From NCBI GenBank assembly GCA_003550325.1, contig QKWP01001078.1, positions 89,141-153,140 on the forward strand: a stretch of DNA of 64,000 nucleotides. Reading direction: 5' to 3'. This DNA is from Gigaspora rosea (lineage: Eukaryota; Glomeromycota; Glomeromycetes; Diversisporales; Gigasporaceae). Of the stretch, positions 44,591-57,530 are shown piece by piece (position 1 is the stretch's first letter; every line of letters starts with the position of its first letter). A program made the translations under genes and the position numbers. The notes under the pieces are model-generated. The model did not search any database, had not been told where the DNA came from, and worked only from the letters and a program-made list of their open reading frames with translations.

Positions 44591-45320
44591 TGCACTATTC
44601 TTTAAAATCTATTATGATTTATATCTATTTATTTTATTTAAAATATCATAATTTATTGGAATAATTCATTATTAAATAAACTTGTTTTAGATTTAGCATT
44701 AAATGTATATTTGTCAGAACTATCAGACTTATTCCAATAATTTTGCTTTTTCATATGCTGTGACTTTGTATATTTATGTACTAATTTGCCACCTTGTATT
44801 GAACATTCTTTTTGATATAGCTAGCAAGTACAAAAAACTAAGTTTTCTATTATTAATAAAACAAGTGCAAGTAAAAGTTTTAAATTGGTTGATATTTATT
44901 ATGCATATCATATATAAATTTACATATAGTAAATAAAAAGGTTAAAGTTATTTTTTTGATATTTTAATCAAAAATATATCAAAAATAAAACTTTATTTTT
45001 TTATATTATACTCTGAGTAAAAGTATATAAATAGTAATTTGATAAATTTCGTGATAAATTATACAACTTTTTTTTTTAAAAAAATGGACAAAAATACAAA
45101 TTTCAAAGTTCTTAGAGTTGCTTGAATATTTATATAAAAATAATACTAATAAAAAGTTCATATTATTTTTACACCTTAGGTTACAAACAAGCTATTTGAA
45201 TTGTTAAATAATATGTTATCAGAAATTTGTTATTTAAAAACACAAGTTAATCAACTCAATAAAGATAACAAGAAAAATACAAGCTCTATAGAGGTATAAT
45301 TTATGTATAATTTATTTATA
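44591..45320. other. Region with possible coiled-coil coding remnant
   Basis: 45181-45298 is open on the plus strand (LFELLNNMLSEICYLKTQVN continuing to KNTSSIE, then GTATAA), a heptad-like coiled coil. The upstream stretch 45085-45180 is open in another frame (KFLELLEYLYKNNTNKK). Together they could be one small gene with a one-base slip. A 77-codon hydrophobic frame lies at 44703-44936. No family is recognised. Confidence 0.25.
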
Positions 45321-45670
45321 GTAAAGTCGAACCTCCCAAAACTAATCCTGTCAAAACTGATAATCTGTAATAACTGATAAAAAATTGAGCCACCATGTCT
45401 GTTGCATAAGCCAAGCCTGATAACCTGCTATTTCTGATAACTGATACTCAAAAATTAAATATCTATAAGATATCAGATTTGACAGGTAAAATAAATTGAT
45501 TTGATTGGCTTAAATCAGATTTTGTATAACCAATTATATATATATAAAATAAATTCAACCAATTATATTTGTTTATAGCTATATAACTAGTAGATTATTA
45601 GTATTTCAAAACTAATAACCTCTCAAAAGCTGGCCACCATGCATATCAGTTTAGGAAGGGTGTACTTTAG
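45321..45670. mobile_element. 350 bp MITE, TAAAGTCGAACCTCCC ends, TA target
   Basis: Inverted ends GTAAAGTCGAACCTCCC and CTAAAGTACACCCTTCC, flanked by TA. Inside, ACTGATAAY and GGCCACCATG words repeat. Pogo-like style. Confidence 0.6.
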
Positions 45671-46523
45671 TACTAAATTACACTTGTAGTATTCAACACT
45701 ATATAAATTTTCTTAACAGTTTGTAAAAAAAATATAGTTAGAAATCTATTAAATTTTGTTATAATAGGATTTTGGAGGTATCAAATATTTTTGCATAGTG
45801 TATTAGTTATTTAGCTAGTTGTTGAAATATAGTAACCATAGTATTGAATATTCAAAACATTATAAAATTACTAGCCATCATGAGTGTGTCCATTTTTAAT
45901 TATCTGATTGGATAAAAAAAGTGCCTTGACTAATAATAGAATACATCGTCATATATTGCAAAATCATTTCTCATGATAATTGTATCCTTGTGAGATCTAG
46001 TTGATCAGCTTTCTCTTATATGTGCACTAATGGGGCTTTGATATAACAAGAAACAATGTTACAATAATATATTAGAATTCCACAATTATATTTTATTAGA
46101 TAGCAATATCTGATATAATTTTTTAAAATTGGTTAGTGGTTAGCTTTACAATAAAAAACCCATAATTATAAAAATAGATTATTATATAAAACTAAATAAT
46201 GCAAAGTGAAAGTAGATTACGTGATCAAAAAGGAATACAGTCACCTGTATCAGATCTTCTGCGCATATGAAGAATCAGATAGAATTGGACAATACATGTC
46301 AATACAGATGCATTAGAGCAAACTAGAAGAAAACAGGAATCAGCATTGAAGAGAATAAAAAAAATTCAATTACACTTTGCCATTTTTGTAATCAGCACAT
46401 GAGAAACTTTTAAAACTGTAATTATTGCAACTTTTTTTTTGTAACATTTGATTATTTGCATGTTAATGTCATAATAAATTCATAATTTGTCTATTATTTA
46501 TTACTATGAATTAATATTAAATA
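45671..46523. other. AT-rich spacer
   Basis: No gene recognised. Confidence 0.4.
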
Positions 46524-47704
46524 TGGGCCAGTGCAAAAAGATTTGTACCTCAAATAGCTCTGATTAAAATATTTTTTGTACAAATTAATTTTTAATTTTT
46601 TTAATTTAATATACTTATTAGATTACCGGATTGATAAAAATAAATTTTTTTGATTATTTTATTGATAAAATAAAAAAAATTTATTAATAGTAACTTTTTT
46701 TTTACTATATAATTTACTATAGTATTTTATATATACGCAAATATAGTAAAAAAAAATCAAATTACCTCACTTTAAAGCTTAATTTCTTCACAACTAGTGA
46801 TCCAATTTTGCTCAAATTTTAACTATATCTTTATTATATTGTTACAAGCGGTATAGCCTTTTTAATATACCACTAGCAACATAGCACACAGCGACAGGGA
46901 TATTGTAGGGTTAGAGAAGATATGAAGCGGTGTGGAAGTGGAATGTTTCCTCACTATGGCAGTTCGATGTATTTTACTTAAAGAACAGGAGTGTATTTAG
47001 TTGGGCAAAGATATATTTTATTTAAGTACGTTACAAGACTTTGCTACAAGACTATCTAAAGGTTTCTGTGCCTAAAGAATTCCTATAACTAAAGAATTGC
47101 AGGGAACAAATCCTAAAGTTAAGAAAGGATAAAAGCTAGGGTTTATATATCTTTTAGAAATACATTCGTGTAAAAGTATAAAAGTATAAAAGTATATAGA
47201 TATAAAAGTATAAAGATGTAAAGGTATAAAAGTATAAAAGTATAAAAGTATAAAAGTATAAAGGTATAAAGGTATAAAAGTATATGTTATACAAGTGTTA
47301 ATCTATTATTATCTACTTAACTATTAATCTGTTTCTAATAAACTATAGCTCATTTTAATCATAGAAACTTATCGAATCTAATGGTAATAAAACTAGGACT
47401 TTATTCTATAACAATATGCACATTAAGCACTTGCGAAGTATTAGCTTATAGAACTGCATATTGGTTGCGAAATTATTTAAAATATCTTTTTTTTAAAAAA
47501 AAATTTTGGGGTTTTTTTCAAATACAGTAAATTGTACATGCTTAATTATTAAAATAAAACAATGTTAAAACAATAAAAATATTATAATAAGTTAGATTAA
47601 AACCTATTTTATTTGATACTAAAAAATTTTTAATAATTAATCAAAAAAAAAATTTTCCTTTTGTCAAAATTATGAAATTTTTTGAAGTACAAATCTTTTT
47701 GCCA
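46524..47704. mobile_element. 1.18 kb TIR element, TGGGCCAGTGCAAAAAG ends
   Basis: Ends TGGGCCAGTGCAAAAAGATT and, inverted, TGGCAAAAAGATTTGTACTT (a GCCAGT deletion in the latter) are flanked by TA. The tip is shared with 62293-63258. It has no transposase. 46830-47470 inside has a different composition and holds a microsatellite, perhaps a further insertion. Confidence 0.6.
47167..47284 (+). repeat. GTATAAAA decamer microsatellite
   Basis: About twelve units of AAGTATAAA(A/G), some GG or GATGT variants. Confidence 0.8.
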
Positions 47705-47839
47705 TATTATTGATATTTTTTAAAAAAATCAACCTTCGTTCATTACGTACACTTTGTACAGTATCTTTCATTTTTAGAAAATTGTTTCTGCTCTTATGCG
47801 CACTTTATATCTTTGAAGTTATGGATAATAAATGTACAA

Positions 47840-48120
47840 TAGTAGAAGCATGATAGTTCAGGACATATCAAAATAGTTAATAGCATGGTAATATACTTTT
47901 TTTTAATACAGTTCTACTGTTTTGCATAATAATGAATATAGCATAATAATAGAAACATGATAGTTTAGAACATAGCAAGATAGTTAGTAACACAGTAGTA
48001 TTTTTTTTGTTTTTTTTTATATACAGTACTAACATTTTTTCTTTAGAACAGAATGTAGCACAATAATGTATATAGCACAATAGTAGAAGCACAATAGTTT
48101 AGTAGCATGGTTATAAATGT
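47840..48120 (+). repeat. Two ~130 bp AGCATRATAGTT units
   Basis: Units hold GCAYAATAGTTYAGGACATA, AGCAAGATAGTTAGTA and a T run followed by ACAGTACTAACATTT. The same family forms arrays at 55490-55930 and 56965-57530 in the same direction, bracketing the 48-55 kb repeat region. Confidence 0.7.
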
Positions 48121-48339
48121 TATGTATATATATATATACTAGTGCAATGGGTAGCATATTTGTGTCACCCATCTTATTTATTTTTTTAAATAATAATGCT
48201 TACAGAACATATTTATTGTAGCATAGTAAATTTATATAAGTTACATTAAAATTATATTAAATAAATAGAAATAATAATAATAAATATAATAATAAAAAAA
48301 AATCTGATCAACTATCCATGTTTTCAGAATACAAAATAA

Positions 48340-49460
48340 AAAATTAACTTTGTGTGGCCTTACTGTATAGAATTCTACAACAGAACTTATTTTTATAATG
48401 CGGCACATACAGTTGCAAAGTTGAAATTATTGTAATTTTTCCTTCTAAGTGAGCAAAATTAAATTTCACTTTGACATTACCTGCTAAACCATTTTTTTCA
48501 ATTTTTTTCTTACTTTTTTTTTTTAAATCCCAATTGTGCCAAAAGTTTGGTTTTGGGCATTTATTTTTTCCACTATTCTCATCAGGTGTCACCTGAAGGA
48601 GGCCTTAATTTCCTGTAATTGTTTGATAGGACTGATAGAAAAATATAACTGCAAAATGATAAATTAACTTTGCATGGACTTACTATATAGAATTTTGCAA
48701 CCGAGCTTATTTTCTAATGCAGCACATATAGTAATTAAAGTTGAGTTAGTGTTGAAGTTATCATAATTTCTACTTCTAAGTAAACAAAATTAAAATTCAT
48801 ACTGGCATTACCTCCTAACCCATTTTTTTAATTTTTTTTCTTTTTTTTTTAGATTCCAATTGAGCCAAATGTTCAACTTTTGGCATTTATTTTTCTGCTA
48901 TTCTTATTAGGTGACACCTGAATGGGACCTTAGTTTCTTGTAATTGTCTGATAGGACTAATAGAAAAATATCACTGCCAACTGATACTTTTGATTCCTTG
49001 TTGTCCAAAATTAAAGTATAACTTTAAATAGGATTATTCTATAAATTTACAGTAAAAAATTAATAAAAAAAAATCTGACTAACTGATCCAAGTTTTCAGA
49101 TTCCATATAATACAAAATGAAAAATTAACTTTGCATGGCCTTACTATATAGAATTCTGCAACAGAACTTATATCTACTACTGTACATACCGTGGTTAAAG
49201 TTGAGTTAGCATTATTTTTACTTCTAAGCGAACAAAATTAAACTTCATACTAATATTATCTTACAAGTCATTTTTTTCAATTTTCAATATTTTTTTTTAG
49301 ATCTCAATTGTCTCAAGTATTCAATTTTTGGCATTTATTTTTTTCACTATTATCATCAGGTGTCACTTGAAATTTCCCATAATTGTCTGATAGGACAAAT
49401 GGATATAGAATTCTGCAACAGAACATATTTTCTAATACAATACATACAGTAATTAAAATT
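48340..49460 (+). repeat. Three to four direct ~320-460 bp repeats
   Basis: Starts near 48353, 48676, 49137 and (partial) 49392 share TTACTRTATAGAATTYTRCA, a CTTCTAAGYRARCAAAATTAA block, TTTGGCATTTATTTTT and ATCAGGTGTCACYTGAA. The unit start carries the CAAAGTTAATTTTT end motif of the 28656 MITE. An 82-codon minus-strand frame at 48344-48592 is repeat-derived. Confidence 0.7.
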
Positions 49461-49539
49461 GAGTTAATATTGAAGTTATCATGAATTTTACTTCTAATTA
49501 AACTTCACACTATAATTTATTGAACAACTAAATGAATAT

Positions 49540-51250
49540 GGTTATATATACGTTGTTTTCTTGAAAATATAAACGTTAAAGTGAACAGAATTAAACTTTG
49601 TGCTTATCTTAGTAATTTATTGAACAATTAGTTACAGTTAATCATACATACTTTCTGTTAAAAACAATTGTCAAAACAAACTTTATACCTTGGTGATTTC
49701 TACTTTTAAGCAAGAAGGAGTAAACTTCATATTCATACTATAATTTATTGAATGTTAAATGATTATGGTTAATAATTCATACATTTTTCTAAAATACAAT
49801 CATTAAAGTGAACAGAATAAACTTTGTGCTCACTCTGGTGATTTTATTAAATAGCTCAAATGGCTAAATGATTACAGTTAATAATACACACATTTGGAAA
49901 TATGATCATTAAAGTGAACAGAATTAAGCTTTGTATTCACTCTAGTAATTTCATCAAACGGATAAATCACTATGGTTAATAATACATACATTTTTCTGAA
50001 ACATGGTTATTTAAGCAAACAATTAAACTTTGTACTCACTGTGGTGATTTTATCGAACGAATAAATAATTGCAGTTAATAATAAATACATTCTCCTGAAA
50101 CATGATTATTAAAGTGAATAGAATTAAACTTCGTATTCACCTGGTAATTTCATTGATTACAGTTAATATTATATACATTCTCCTGAAACACAATTGTTAA
50201 AGCGAACAGAATTAAACATTGTGCTTACCCAGTGATTTTATCAAATGAATAAATTATTATGGTTAACAATACATACATTCTCCTGAAACACAATTGTTTA
50301 AGTGAATAGAATTAAACTCTGTGCAATGGATAAATGATTACAGTTAATAATACTTACATTTTTCTAAAACACAATCATTAAAGTGAACAGAATTAAACAT
50401 AGTTCTCATATCAGTAATTTCATCAAATGGATAAATTATTAAATTAATAATATATATATTTTTCTGAAACATGATTAAAGTAAACAGAATTAAACCTGGT
50501 GACTTCATCGAATGGATAAATAATTATGGTTAACAATGCATACATTCTCCTGAAACATGATTGTTAAAGCAACAGAATTAAGCATTGTACTCACCTTGGT
50601 GATTTTATTGAACAGATAAATTATTACGTTATTAATACATACATTCTTCTGAAATACAATCATTTAAGTGAATAGAATTAAATTTTGTGCTCACTCTGGT
50701 GATTTCATCAAATAGATAAATAATTACAGTTAATAATACTTACATTCTCCTGAAACACAATTATTAAAGCAAACAGAATTAAGCTTTGTTCTCACGCCAG
50801 TAATTTCATCAAACAGATAAATTATTAAATTAATAATACATACATTCTTCTAAAATACGATCATTAAAGTAAACAGAATTAAACTTTATACTCACCTGGT
50901 AATCTTATCAAATGGATAAATGATTACAGTTAACAATTGTGTTTTATGAGAATGTATATATTATTAATTGTATTACTTATCTGTTCAATATTTTGTTTAT
51001 TTTTAACGATCATGTTTTAGAATGTATTATTAATTGTAATCATTTATCCATTCAATAAAATCACCAAGGTGAGTACAAAGTTTAATTCTGTTCGCTTAAA
51101 CAATTGTGTTTCAAGAAAAGTGAACTTTGTACTCGCCAAGTGATTTCATCAAATGAATAAATGATTACTGTTAATAATATATACTTTTTCCTGAAACACA
51201 ACTGTTAAAATGAAAAGAATTAAAATTTGTACTTACTATAATGATTTATT
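49540..51250 (+). repeat. ~16 tandem units of ~80-114 bp
   Basis: Each unit holds AARTGAACAGAATTAAACTT, GTGCTCACYYTGGTGATTT, ATCAAATGGATAAATGATTA and CAGTTAATAATACATACATT. At 50930-51110 two units are inverted, the only orientation switch. Confidence 0.8.
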
Positions 51251-53035
51251 AAACAATTATCATAATTCATATATTGATTACAAAAATATAATAATGTAAT
51301 TATTCAAATGCTTAAATGTCACAATAATTATGACCAAAATTTTTTCCCATGATTTGATCCTATTTTTGAATGTAGTTAATCAAAAATGTTAAAGTATACA
51401 GTACAAACCCATAATTAAATTATAAATATATATAATTGGTAAGCTTAACTCTGTTGTCACTGTTAATACATCAATATGATGATTTTGTATGTTAAAATAA
51501 GTTTTCCCACATGCTGGTCACATTTTCTAATTACAATATTTAAATAGTTCATAGATTAAATTACAAAAAAAATCAATTATACGATCAAATGTAATAATCA
51601 AAACAGTTACAATTTTAAATTAAGAATTGTCATAGTTTAACCAAAATTTATTTCTAAAATTTTATCATATTTTTTGATACAGCCAATCAAAAATGTTAAG
51701 GTAAAGTGAAAGTAGATCACAGTTAAAAACGTTAAAGTATACAACCCAAAATTACATTATATAAATAAAATTGGTAAGCTTAGCTCTGTAAATATTAATA
51801 CTGATGAACCGTATATCAATTAAAAATGTCTAAATGAACAAACTTTGTTTTTGGCGGTATAAATTATATAACAATAACACAATTTACACATGGCCAATCA
51901 CGAATAAGAGCCAATTATATGCAGTATTAAAAACTGATTTCTTTACTAAATAAAAAAATGAATAGGGTATTACATTAATATTCAAAGATCAAATGTCGTA
52001 ATTATTATAAATTTAATAAATCGGGCATAGACTAATCAAAGTTTTTCCTACACTCTGGTTACGTTTTATGAAGATAACCAATCAAAAATATTTAAACAGA
52101 CAATCTCTGAATTAGATGGTATAGAAACTCTAAATTAGATGGTATAGATAAACCTGAATAAGATAGTATAGATAGATTCTTGATTTATCATGTCCAATTC
52201 TCATATCAATATATCAATATATTTTGATTATTAATTCATAGATTGATTATGAATAAATGATGGTATAAATCATGTAAATGATCAAATTTACTATATTTGG
52301 TATACTAATACAGTAAATAATTTACTAGAAACCAAAATCATTTAAGCAGATGAATTTTGAAATTAAATAGTACTGGTATAGATTATATAGTAAGATGTAA
52401 TAAAAAAAAGTCTATTTAGAATGTTGCAATGTCATAATTAGAAGAAATTAAGAATTTCATAATCAGGAAATACATAATGTTCTAATCAGTAAGGGAAGTG
52501 CCGTTTATTACGTAATTTTGAGAAGGAGGAGGGGGGTTAGCAGTCTATCACGTCTATATATTATATATAAAAATTATTATTGGCTGCTAATTAAATTACA
52601 GGGGGGGGAGATATGACCTCCTAATAAAAATAAATTACATAATAAATGGCACTTCCCTAATGCTAAGTAACTTAATTTAGAAGGGCTCAATCCTTGTAAT
52701 CAGTAAACATAATAAGTAACTTTAATCCAGAATATCATACGTAAATAGATAATATTAGAATAGTTATTGTTATATTCCATCAACAGTAAAACGGTAAAGT
52801 ATACAAGCCCTAAATTCTCATGCTTAGATCAGGACCCTGAATAATCTATGTGAGGTCATAGTTAAAAAATAGCTAATGGAGGGCCGTTTTTTAAAAAAGG
52901 TTATATTTGAAAAGTAGGTATTGAAGAAAAAGGTTATATTTGAAAACAGGTAATGGGTAAAATGAGTATATTTGAAAGAATGGTAATATGGTAATTTTTA
53001 TAAATGTTATATTTGAAATGTGCTAATGAAAAATT
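51251..53035. repeat. Diverged dispersed repeats
   Basis: AGCCAATCAAAAATGTTAAAG recurs near 51373, 51683, 52075 and, further on, 53690, 54300 and 55427, always with CAGTACAAACCC-like words following. No gene. Confidence 0.5.
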
Positions 53036-53039
53036 GGGC

Positions 53040-53222
53040 TATAATAGTAACCTGGCAGGTAAAAAGGAGAGAAGGGAAAAGGAAGAGAAGAGTAAAAGGG
53101 AGAGAGTGATAAAAGGGAGAGGGGGGTAAAAGGAAGAGAGGAGTAAAAGGGAGAGGGGGTAAAAGGGAGAGAGGGGTAAAAGGGAGAGAGGGGTAAAAGG
53201 GAGAGGGGGGTAAAAGGGTGGG
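53040..53222 (+). repeat. GGTAAAAGGGAGAGAGG minisatellite
   Basis: About ten units of 16-19 bp, purine-only on the plus strand, next to the assembly gap. The minus-strand Pro/Leu-rich open frame is an artefact of it. Confidence 0.85.
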
Positions 53223-53269
53223 GTGTAAAGATCGTTCAAAACTGCTTTTTTCTTTTTTTTTTTTTTTTA

Positions 53270-53475
53270 NNNNNNNNNNNNNNNNNNNNNNNNNNNNNNN
53301 NNNNNNNNNNNNNNNNNNNNNNNNNNNNNNNNNNNNNNNNNNNNNNNNNNNNNNNNNNNNNNNNNNNNNNNNNNNNNNNNNNNNNNNNNNNNNNNNNNNN
53401 NNNNNNNNNNNNNNNNNNNNNNNNNNNNNNNNNNNNNNNNNNNNNNNNNNNNNNNNNNNNNNNNNNNNNNNNNNN
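53270..53475. other. Assembly gap (206 N), bordered by T runs
   Basis: Unknown bases between TTTTTTTTTA and GTTTTTTTTT. The gap size may be an estimate. Confidence 1.
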
Positions 53476-54571
53476 GTTTTTTTTTTTTTTAGAGAACGTT
53501 TTATTTATTTTTTTTTTTGAAAACATTGTATTTTAAAAAAAGTTAAAAATGGGTAAAAGTTCTATCTAATGTCTAAAATATAGCTTATATTACCAAACCA
53601 AAACTGCTAAGCAAAAAAATTTTTACTATGATGCTCAAATATAACCTTATATAGATTATTCGGGGTCCTCTTAGATCATGTTTCTAGATACAGCCAATTA
53701 CAAATGTTAAAGTGTATGAACTCAAAATTAATATAGTACCGGACAGTAAAAATCATCAACTCGTTATTAGTAAATCTTTAAATTGTTATAACTTTTTTAA
53801 AAAAATTAAATTAAAAAACCCTCTGACAAATTGATAGCTTTTTAGTTAAACTACATTTCTGTTAGAGGAATTTTTTTATTTTTAATTTTAAGGAAGTTAT
53901 AAGGCATTAAAGTTTATATGAGTTTCAAAAATTGGTTTTTAATATAAAAAAAAAAGAAAATATATATAGGTTTTTGCTAATCAAAATCAATCGTACAAAA
54001 ATTAGCCAATTAGAATTGATTATATAAGTACCCAAAATTGGCACCTATATGTATAGATTGGATGTCTTTTACTGTTCTGTACTATAATAAAAAAAATAGA
54101 TTAATAATATAATATAAATTAGTAAATTAAAATAACTGCTATAGAAACTATATCTACACTACATAAAATATTAGAATAATCAATGACGTTATTTACTGGT
54201 AATCAAATAAAATTGAATGCAACCTCTGAAATAATAGAAAATGTAATAATTACTGAATTGTCGTATTTTGAAGGCTTTCCTATGCTCAGATCACATTTTG
54301 TAGATTTGGCCAATCACAAACATTAAAGTGCACGAACTCAAATAGATAGATAATAAAAAAAATAATAATAATATATATATAGAAGATAGATAAATAATTA
54401 TATAAATATAAATATAAATAATAGATAGATTTTGGAATAATGCATTATGTCATAATTACAAATTAATGTAATTATAAAATTAAAAATTCAAAAAATTTAA
54501 CTTTAATAGGAACTTAAATGTGCGTTTATTCAGCAACTTTAACTAATTTAATTCAAATATCGATCATAATA
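53476..54571. other. AT-rich sequence with sparse repeats
   Basis: GATAGATAAATAATTATATA-type simple repeats at 54340-54430. No gene. Confidence 0.4.
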
Positions 54572-55287
54572 CAGCTGTCCCTCTCTATAATTACCAAGTC
54601 TGTCGCACCCTATTTTGTAAAGAGGTGTGACTATAAATAAAATACCTCATTATGGTCATCAATAGGCAAAATATGCCGTGCTTCCATCGAAAAGTTTTTT
54701 TCTTACTAAGTTAACGATACATGCCCACTAATTGTAAGTTGTAGAGCTTGTCAAGACACATCTAACAGTAATTAGATCATTCAAATCAGCCCAGTGGATG
54801 GTGAGATATCGTCAAAAAATGATTGGCTGACTATATAAACTCTCTATGTAAACAATATAAGAGATTTTATATAGTCGGCCAAACATTTTTTGATGATATC
54901 TCACCATGTATTAGGTCGATTTGGATGATATAATGACCGTTAGATGCGTCTCGTCAAGCTCTACAACTTTCAATTAGTGGGCATGTATCGTTAACTTAGT
55001 AAGAAAAAAGTTTTAGATAGAAGTGATCGCCAATAGGATCACTTTATACGTGAATATGAAAATTGGCCAATCAGATTATATAATCTATATTTAGTTAAAA
55101 ATTGGTGACTATAATGAGGGCTTTTATTAATAAAATTGTTAAAAAATTAAATTTTCATGGTGATAGTGATTATAAGCGATTTGTGACTATAATGAGGTTT
55201 TTTTACTATGTTTGAGTCTGTCGCACAAAATCAGGTGCTTAAATAGAGGTGTGACTATATGGGTGTGACTATAGGGAGGTCTGACTG
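54572..55287. mobile_element. 716 bp pogo/Tigger-like MITE with nested fold-back
   Basis: Ends CAGCTGTCCCTCTCTATAAT and, inverted, CAGTCAGACCTCCCTATAGT are flanked by TA (54570-54571 and 55288-55289). CAGT...CCTC..TATA tips and TA target fit pogo-type Tc1/mariner elements. No transposase. A palindrome is nested at 54662-55035. Confidence 0.75.
54662..55035. mobile_element. ~374 bp fold-back MITE nested in the pogo-like MITE
   Basis: Arms run GTGCTTCCATC, TACATGCCCACTAATTG, TTGTAGAGCTYGTCAAGAC and GTGAGATATCGTCAAAAAA. The same palindrome recurs at 56455-56845 and as one arm at 56252-56450. Confidence 0.75.
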
Positions 55288-55489
55288 TATATTCAAAATA
55301 ACGTAAAACTTAATTCAAAATGTCATCAGAATACAAAAAACAGTAGTTTGCAGTAATGAAGTAATTTCTGTTTAAAGTTTCCAAAATTCCAAAATTTCAG
55401 TTAGAAGTTTTCAAAATCGATTGTAGCCAATCAAAAATGTTAAAGTGCACAGACTCAAATTAAATAATATAGATATACAATACTAATAT

Positions 55490-55930
55490 TTATTTTTTCT
55501 TTAGAATAGAACATAGTGTGATAATGAATATACAATAATAGAAGCATAATAGTTCGAGACATAGCAAGGTAGTTAGTAGCATGTAGTATTTTGTTTTTTA
55601 ATATAGTGCTAAGTTTTGCGCGATAACAAACATAGTCTGATAGTAGAAATATAGTAGTTCTGGATAAAACAAAATAGTTAGCACTATAGTAATGTTTTTT
55701 TTATACAGACTAAAAGCAGTATCATTAATCACCTAATTATTTTTTATCAGAGGCCTACCCTATTTTTTAATATATATAGAGTTAGGTTCTTATATATAAT
55801 TTCAACTTTTTTTACCCTCCTATAAAAAATCACTTGATTTTTGTCACTCCCCTAATGTTTTTTTTTTTTTTAGAGTAGAATATAGTATGATAATAAATGT
55901 AAGATAGTTCGAAACATTAGTAGCATAGTA
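55490..55930 (+). repeat. AGCATAATAGTTC tandem units
   Basis: Same family as 47840-48120: T run, CTTTAGARTAGAACATAG, GATAATGAATATA and GACATAGCAAGGTAGTTAGT. Confidence 0.7.
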
Positions 55931-55946
55931 ATCATTATTATTATTA

Positions 55947-56942
55947 CAGTCAGACCTCCCTATAGTCACACCCCATATAGTCACACCTCTATTTAAGCAC
56001 CTGATTTTGCGCGATGGACTCAAATATAGTAAAAAAACCTCATTATAGTCACAAATCGCTTATAATTACTATCACCATGAAAATTTGATTTTTTAACAAT
56101 TTTATTAATAAAAAACCCTTATTATATGATAGTCACCAATTTTTAACTAAATATGGATTATATAATCTGATTGGCCAATTTTTATATCCATGTATATTTA
56201 AAATTATCTATTAATTGATAATCCGTCTGTTAACTGGAGAGTAATCCTATAGGCGAAATGTAGAGTGCTTCCATCTAAATTTTTTTTCTTACTAAGTTAA
56301 TGATACATGCCCACTAATTGAAAGTTGTAGAGCTCGTCAAGACGCATCTAACAGTGGTTAGATTATCCAAATCGGCCTAGTGGATGGCGAGTTATCGTCA
56401 AAAAATGATTGGCTGACTATATAAAAATCCATGACAGAGATTACATAAAATCACTATAGGCGAAATATGGAGTGCTTCCATCTAAAACTTTTTTCTTACT
56501 ATGTTAACGATACATGCCCACTAATTGAAAGTTGTAGAGCTCGTCGAGACGCATCTAACGGTGTTACATCATCCAAATCGACCCAGTGGCTGGTGAGATA
56601 TCGTCGAAAAACGATTGGCTAACTATATAAAATCTCTTATGTAAACAAATATTGTTTACATAGAGATTTTATATAGTCGGCCAATCGTTTTTAGACGATA
56701 TTTCACCATCCACTGGGCCAATTTGAATGATCTAACACCGTTAGATGCGTCTCGACGAGCTCTACAACTTTCAATTAGTGGGCATGTATCGTTAACCTAG
56801 TAAGAAAAAAAGTTTTAGATGGAAGCACGCCACATTTCGCCTATAGATGACCATAATGAAGTATTTTATATATAGTCACACCTCTTTACAATCACCAAAA
56901 TAAGGGTGCGATGGACTTGGTGATTATAGAGAGGGACAACTA
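55947..56942. mobile_element. 996 bp pogo/Tigger-like MITE with nested fold-backs
   Basis: Ends CAGTCAGACCTCCCTATAGT and, inverted, TAGTTGTCCCTCTCTATAAT; TA flanks. It is the 54572 family in the opposite orientation. It holds one single arm (56252-56450) and one full palindrome of the nested family. Confidence 0.75.
56455..56845. mobile_element. 391 bp fold-back MITE
   Basis: TATAGGCGAAATATGG at the left, its near inverse at the right; the centre GTAAACAAATATTGTTTAC is near 56650. Arms are ~190 bp with few mismatches. Confidence 0.8.
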
Positions 56943-56964
56943 TATTATTTTATTTTAATTTTTT

Positions 56965-57530
56965 TTAAATACAAACTAATATTTCTTTTTATCTTTAGAA
57001 TGAAACATAGCATGATAATGAACATATGATAGTAGAAAGCATAATAGTTCAGGACATAGCAAGGTAGTTAGTAGCATGGTAATATATATATATTTTTTAT
57101 ATACACATTATTAACATTTCTTTTATTTTCCTTTAGTAGTGCATAATGAATGTAGCACAATAGTAAAAGCATAATAGTTCAGGACATTAGTAACATAGTA
57201 ATATTTTTTTATTTTTTATTTTATTTTTATATACAGTTCTTTTTTTCTTTAGAACAAATGGAACATAGTGCGATAACGAATGTACAATGTAAATACATAA
57301 TAGTTCAGGGCATAGCAAGATAGTAGCATTTTTTTCCTTTTTTTTAATATAGTACTAATATTTCACATGATAATGAATATAGCATGATAATGGAAGCATA
57401 ATGGTTCAGAACGTAGCAAGTAGCAGCACAGCAGTTAATAGGTATGCATAATAGTATAGAGCTTAGCATAATAGATAGTATAGAATTTAGCATGGTAGTT
57501 GGAACATAGCGATAGTTGGAATTGGTAATT
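56965..57530 (+). repeat. AGCATAATAGTTC tandem array, right part
   Basis: Four to five ~120 bp units, the last ones shortened to AGCATAATAGATAGTATAGA words. Confidence 0.7.

Noticed and set aside
46888..47480. Solo LTR within the 46524 element
   Set aside because: The composition changes here, but no TG...CA pair or duplication could be defined.
53039..53239. 66-residue Pro/Leu-rich protein on the minus strand
   Set aside because: Translation of the GGTAAAAGGGAGAG minisatellite; composition and repeats are explained by the DNA.
53218..53526. Long open frames on both strands
   Set aside because: They exist only because they run through 206 unknown bases and T/A runs.
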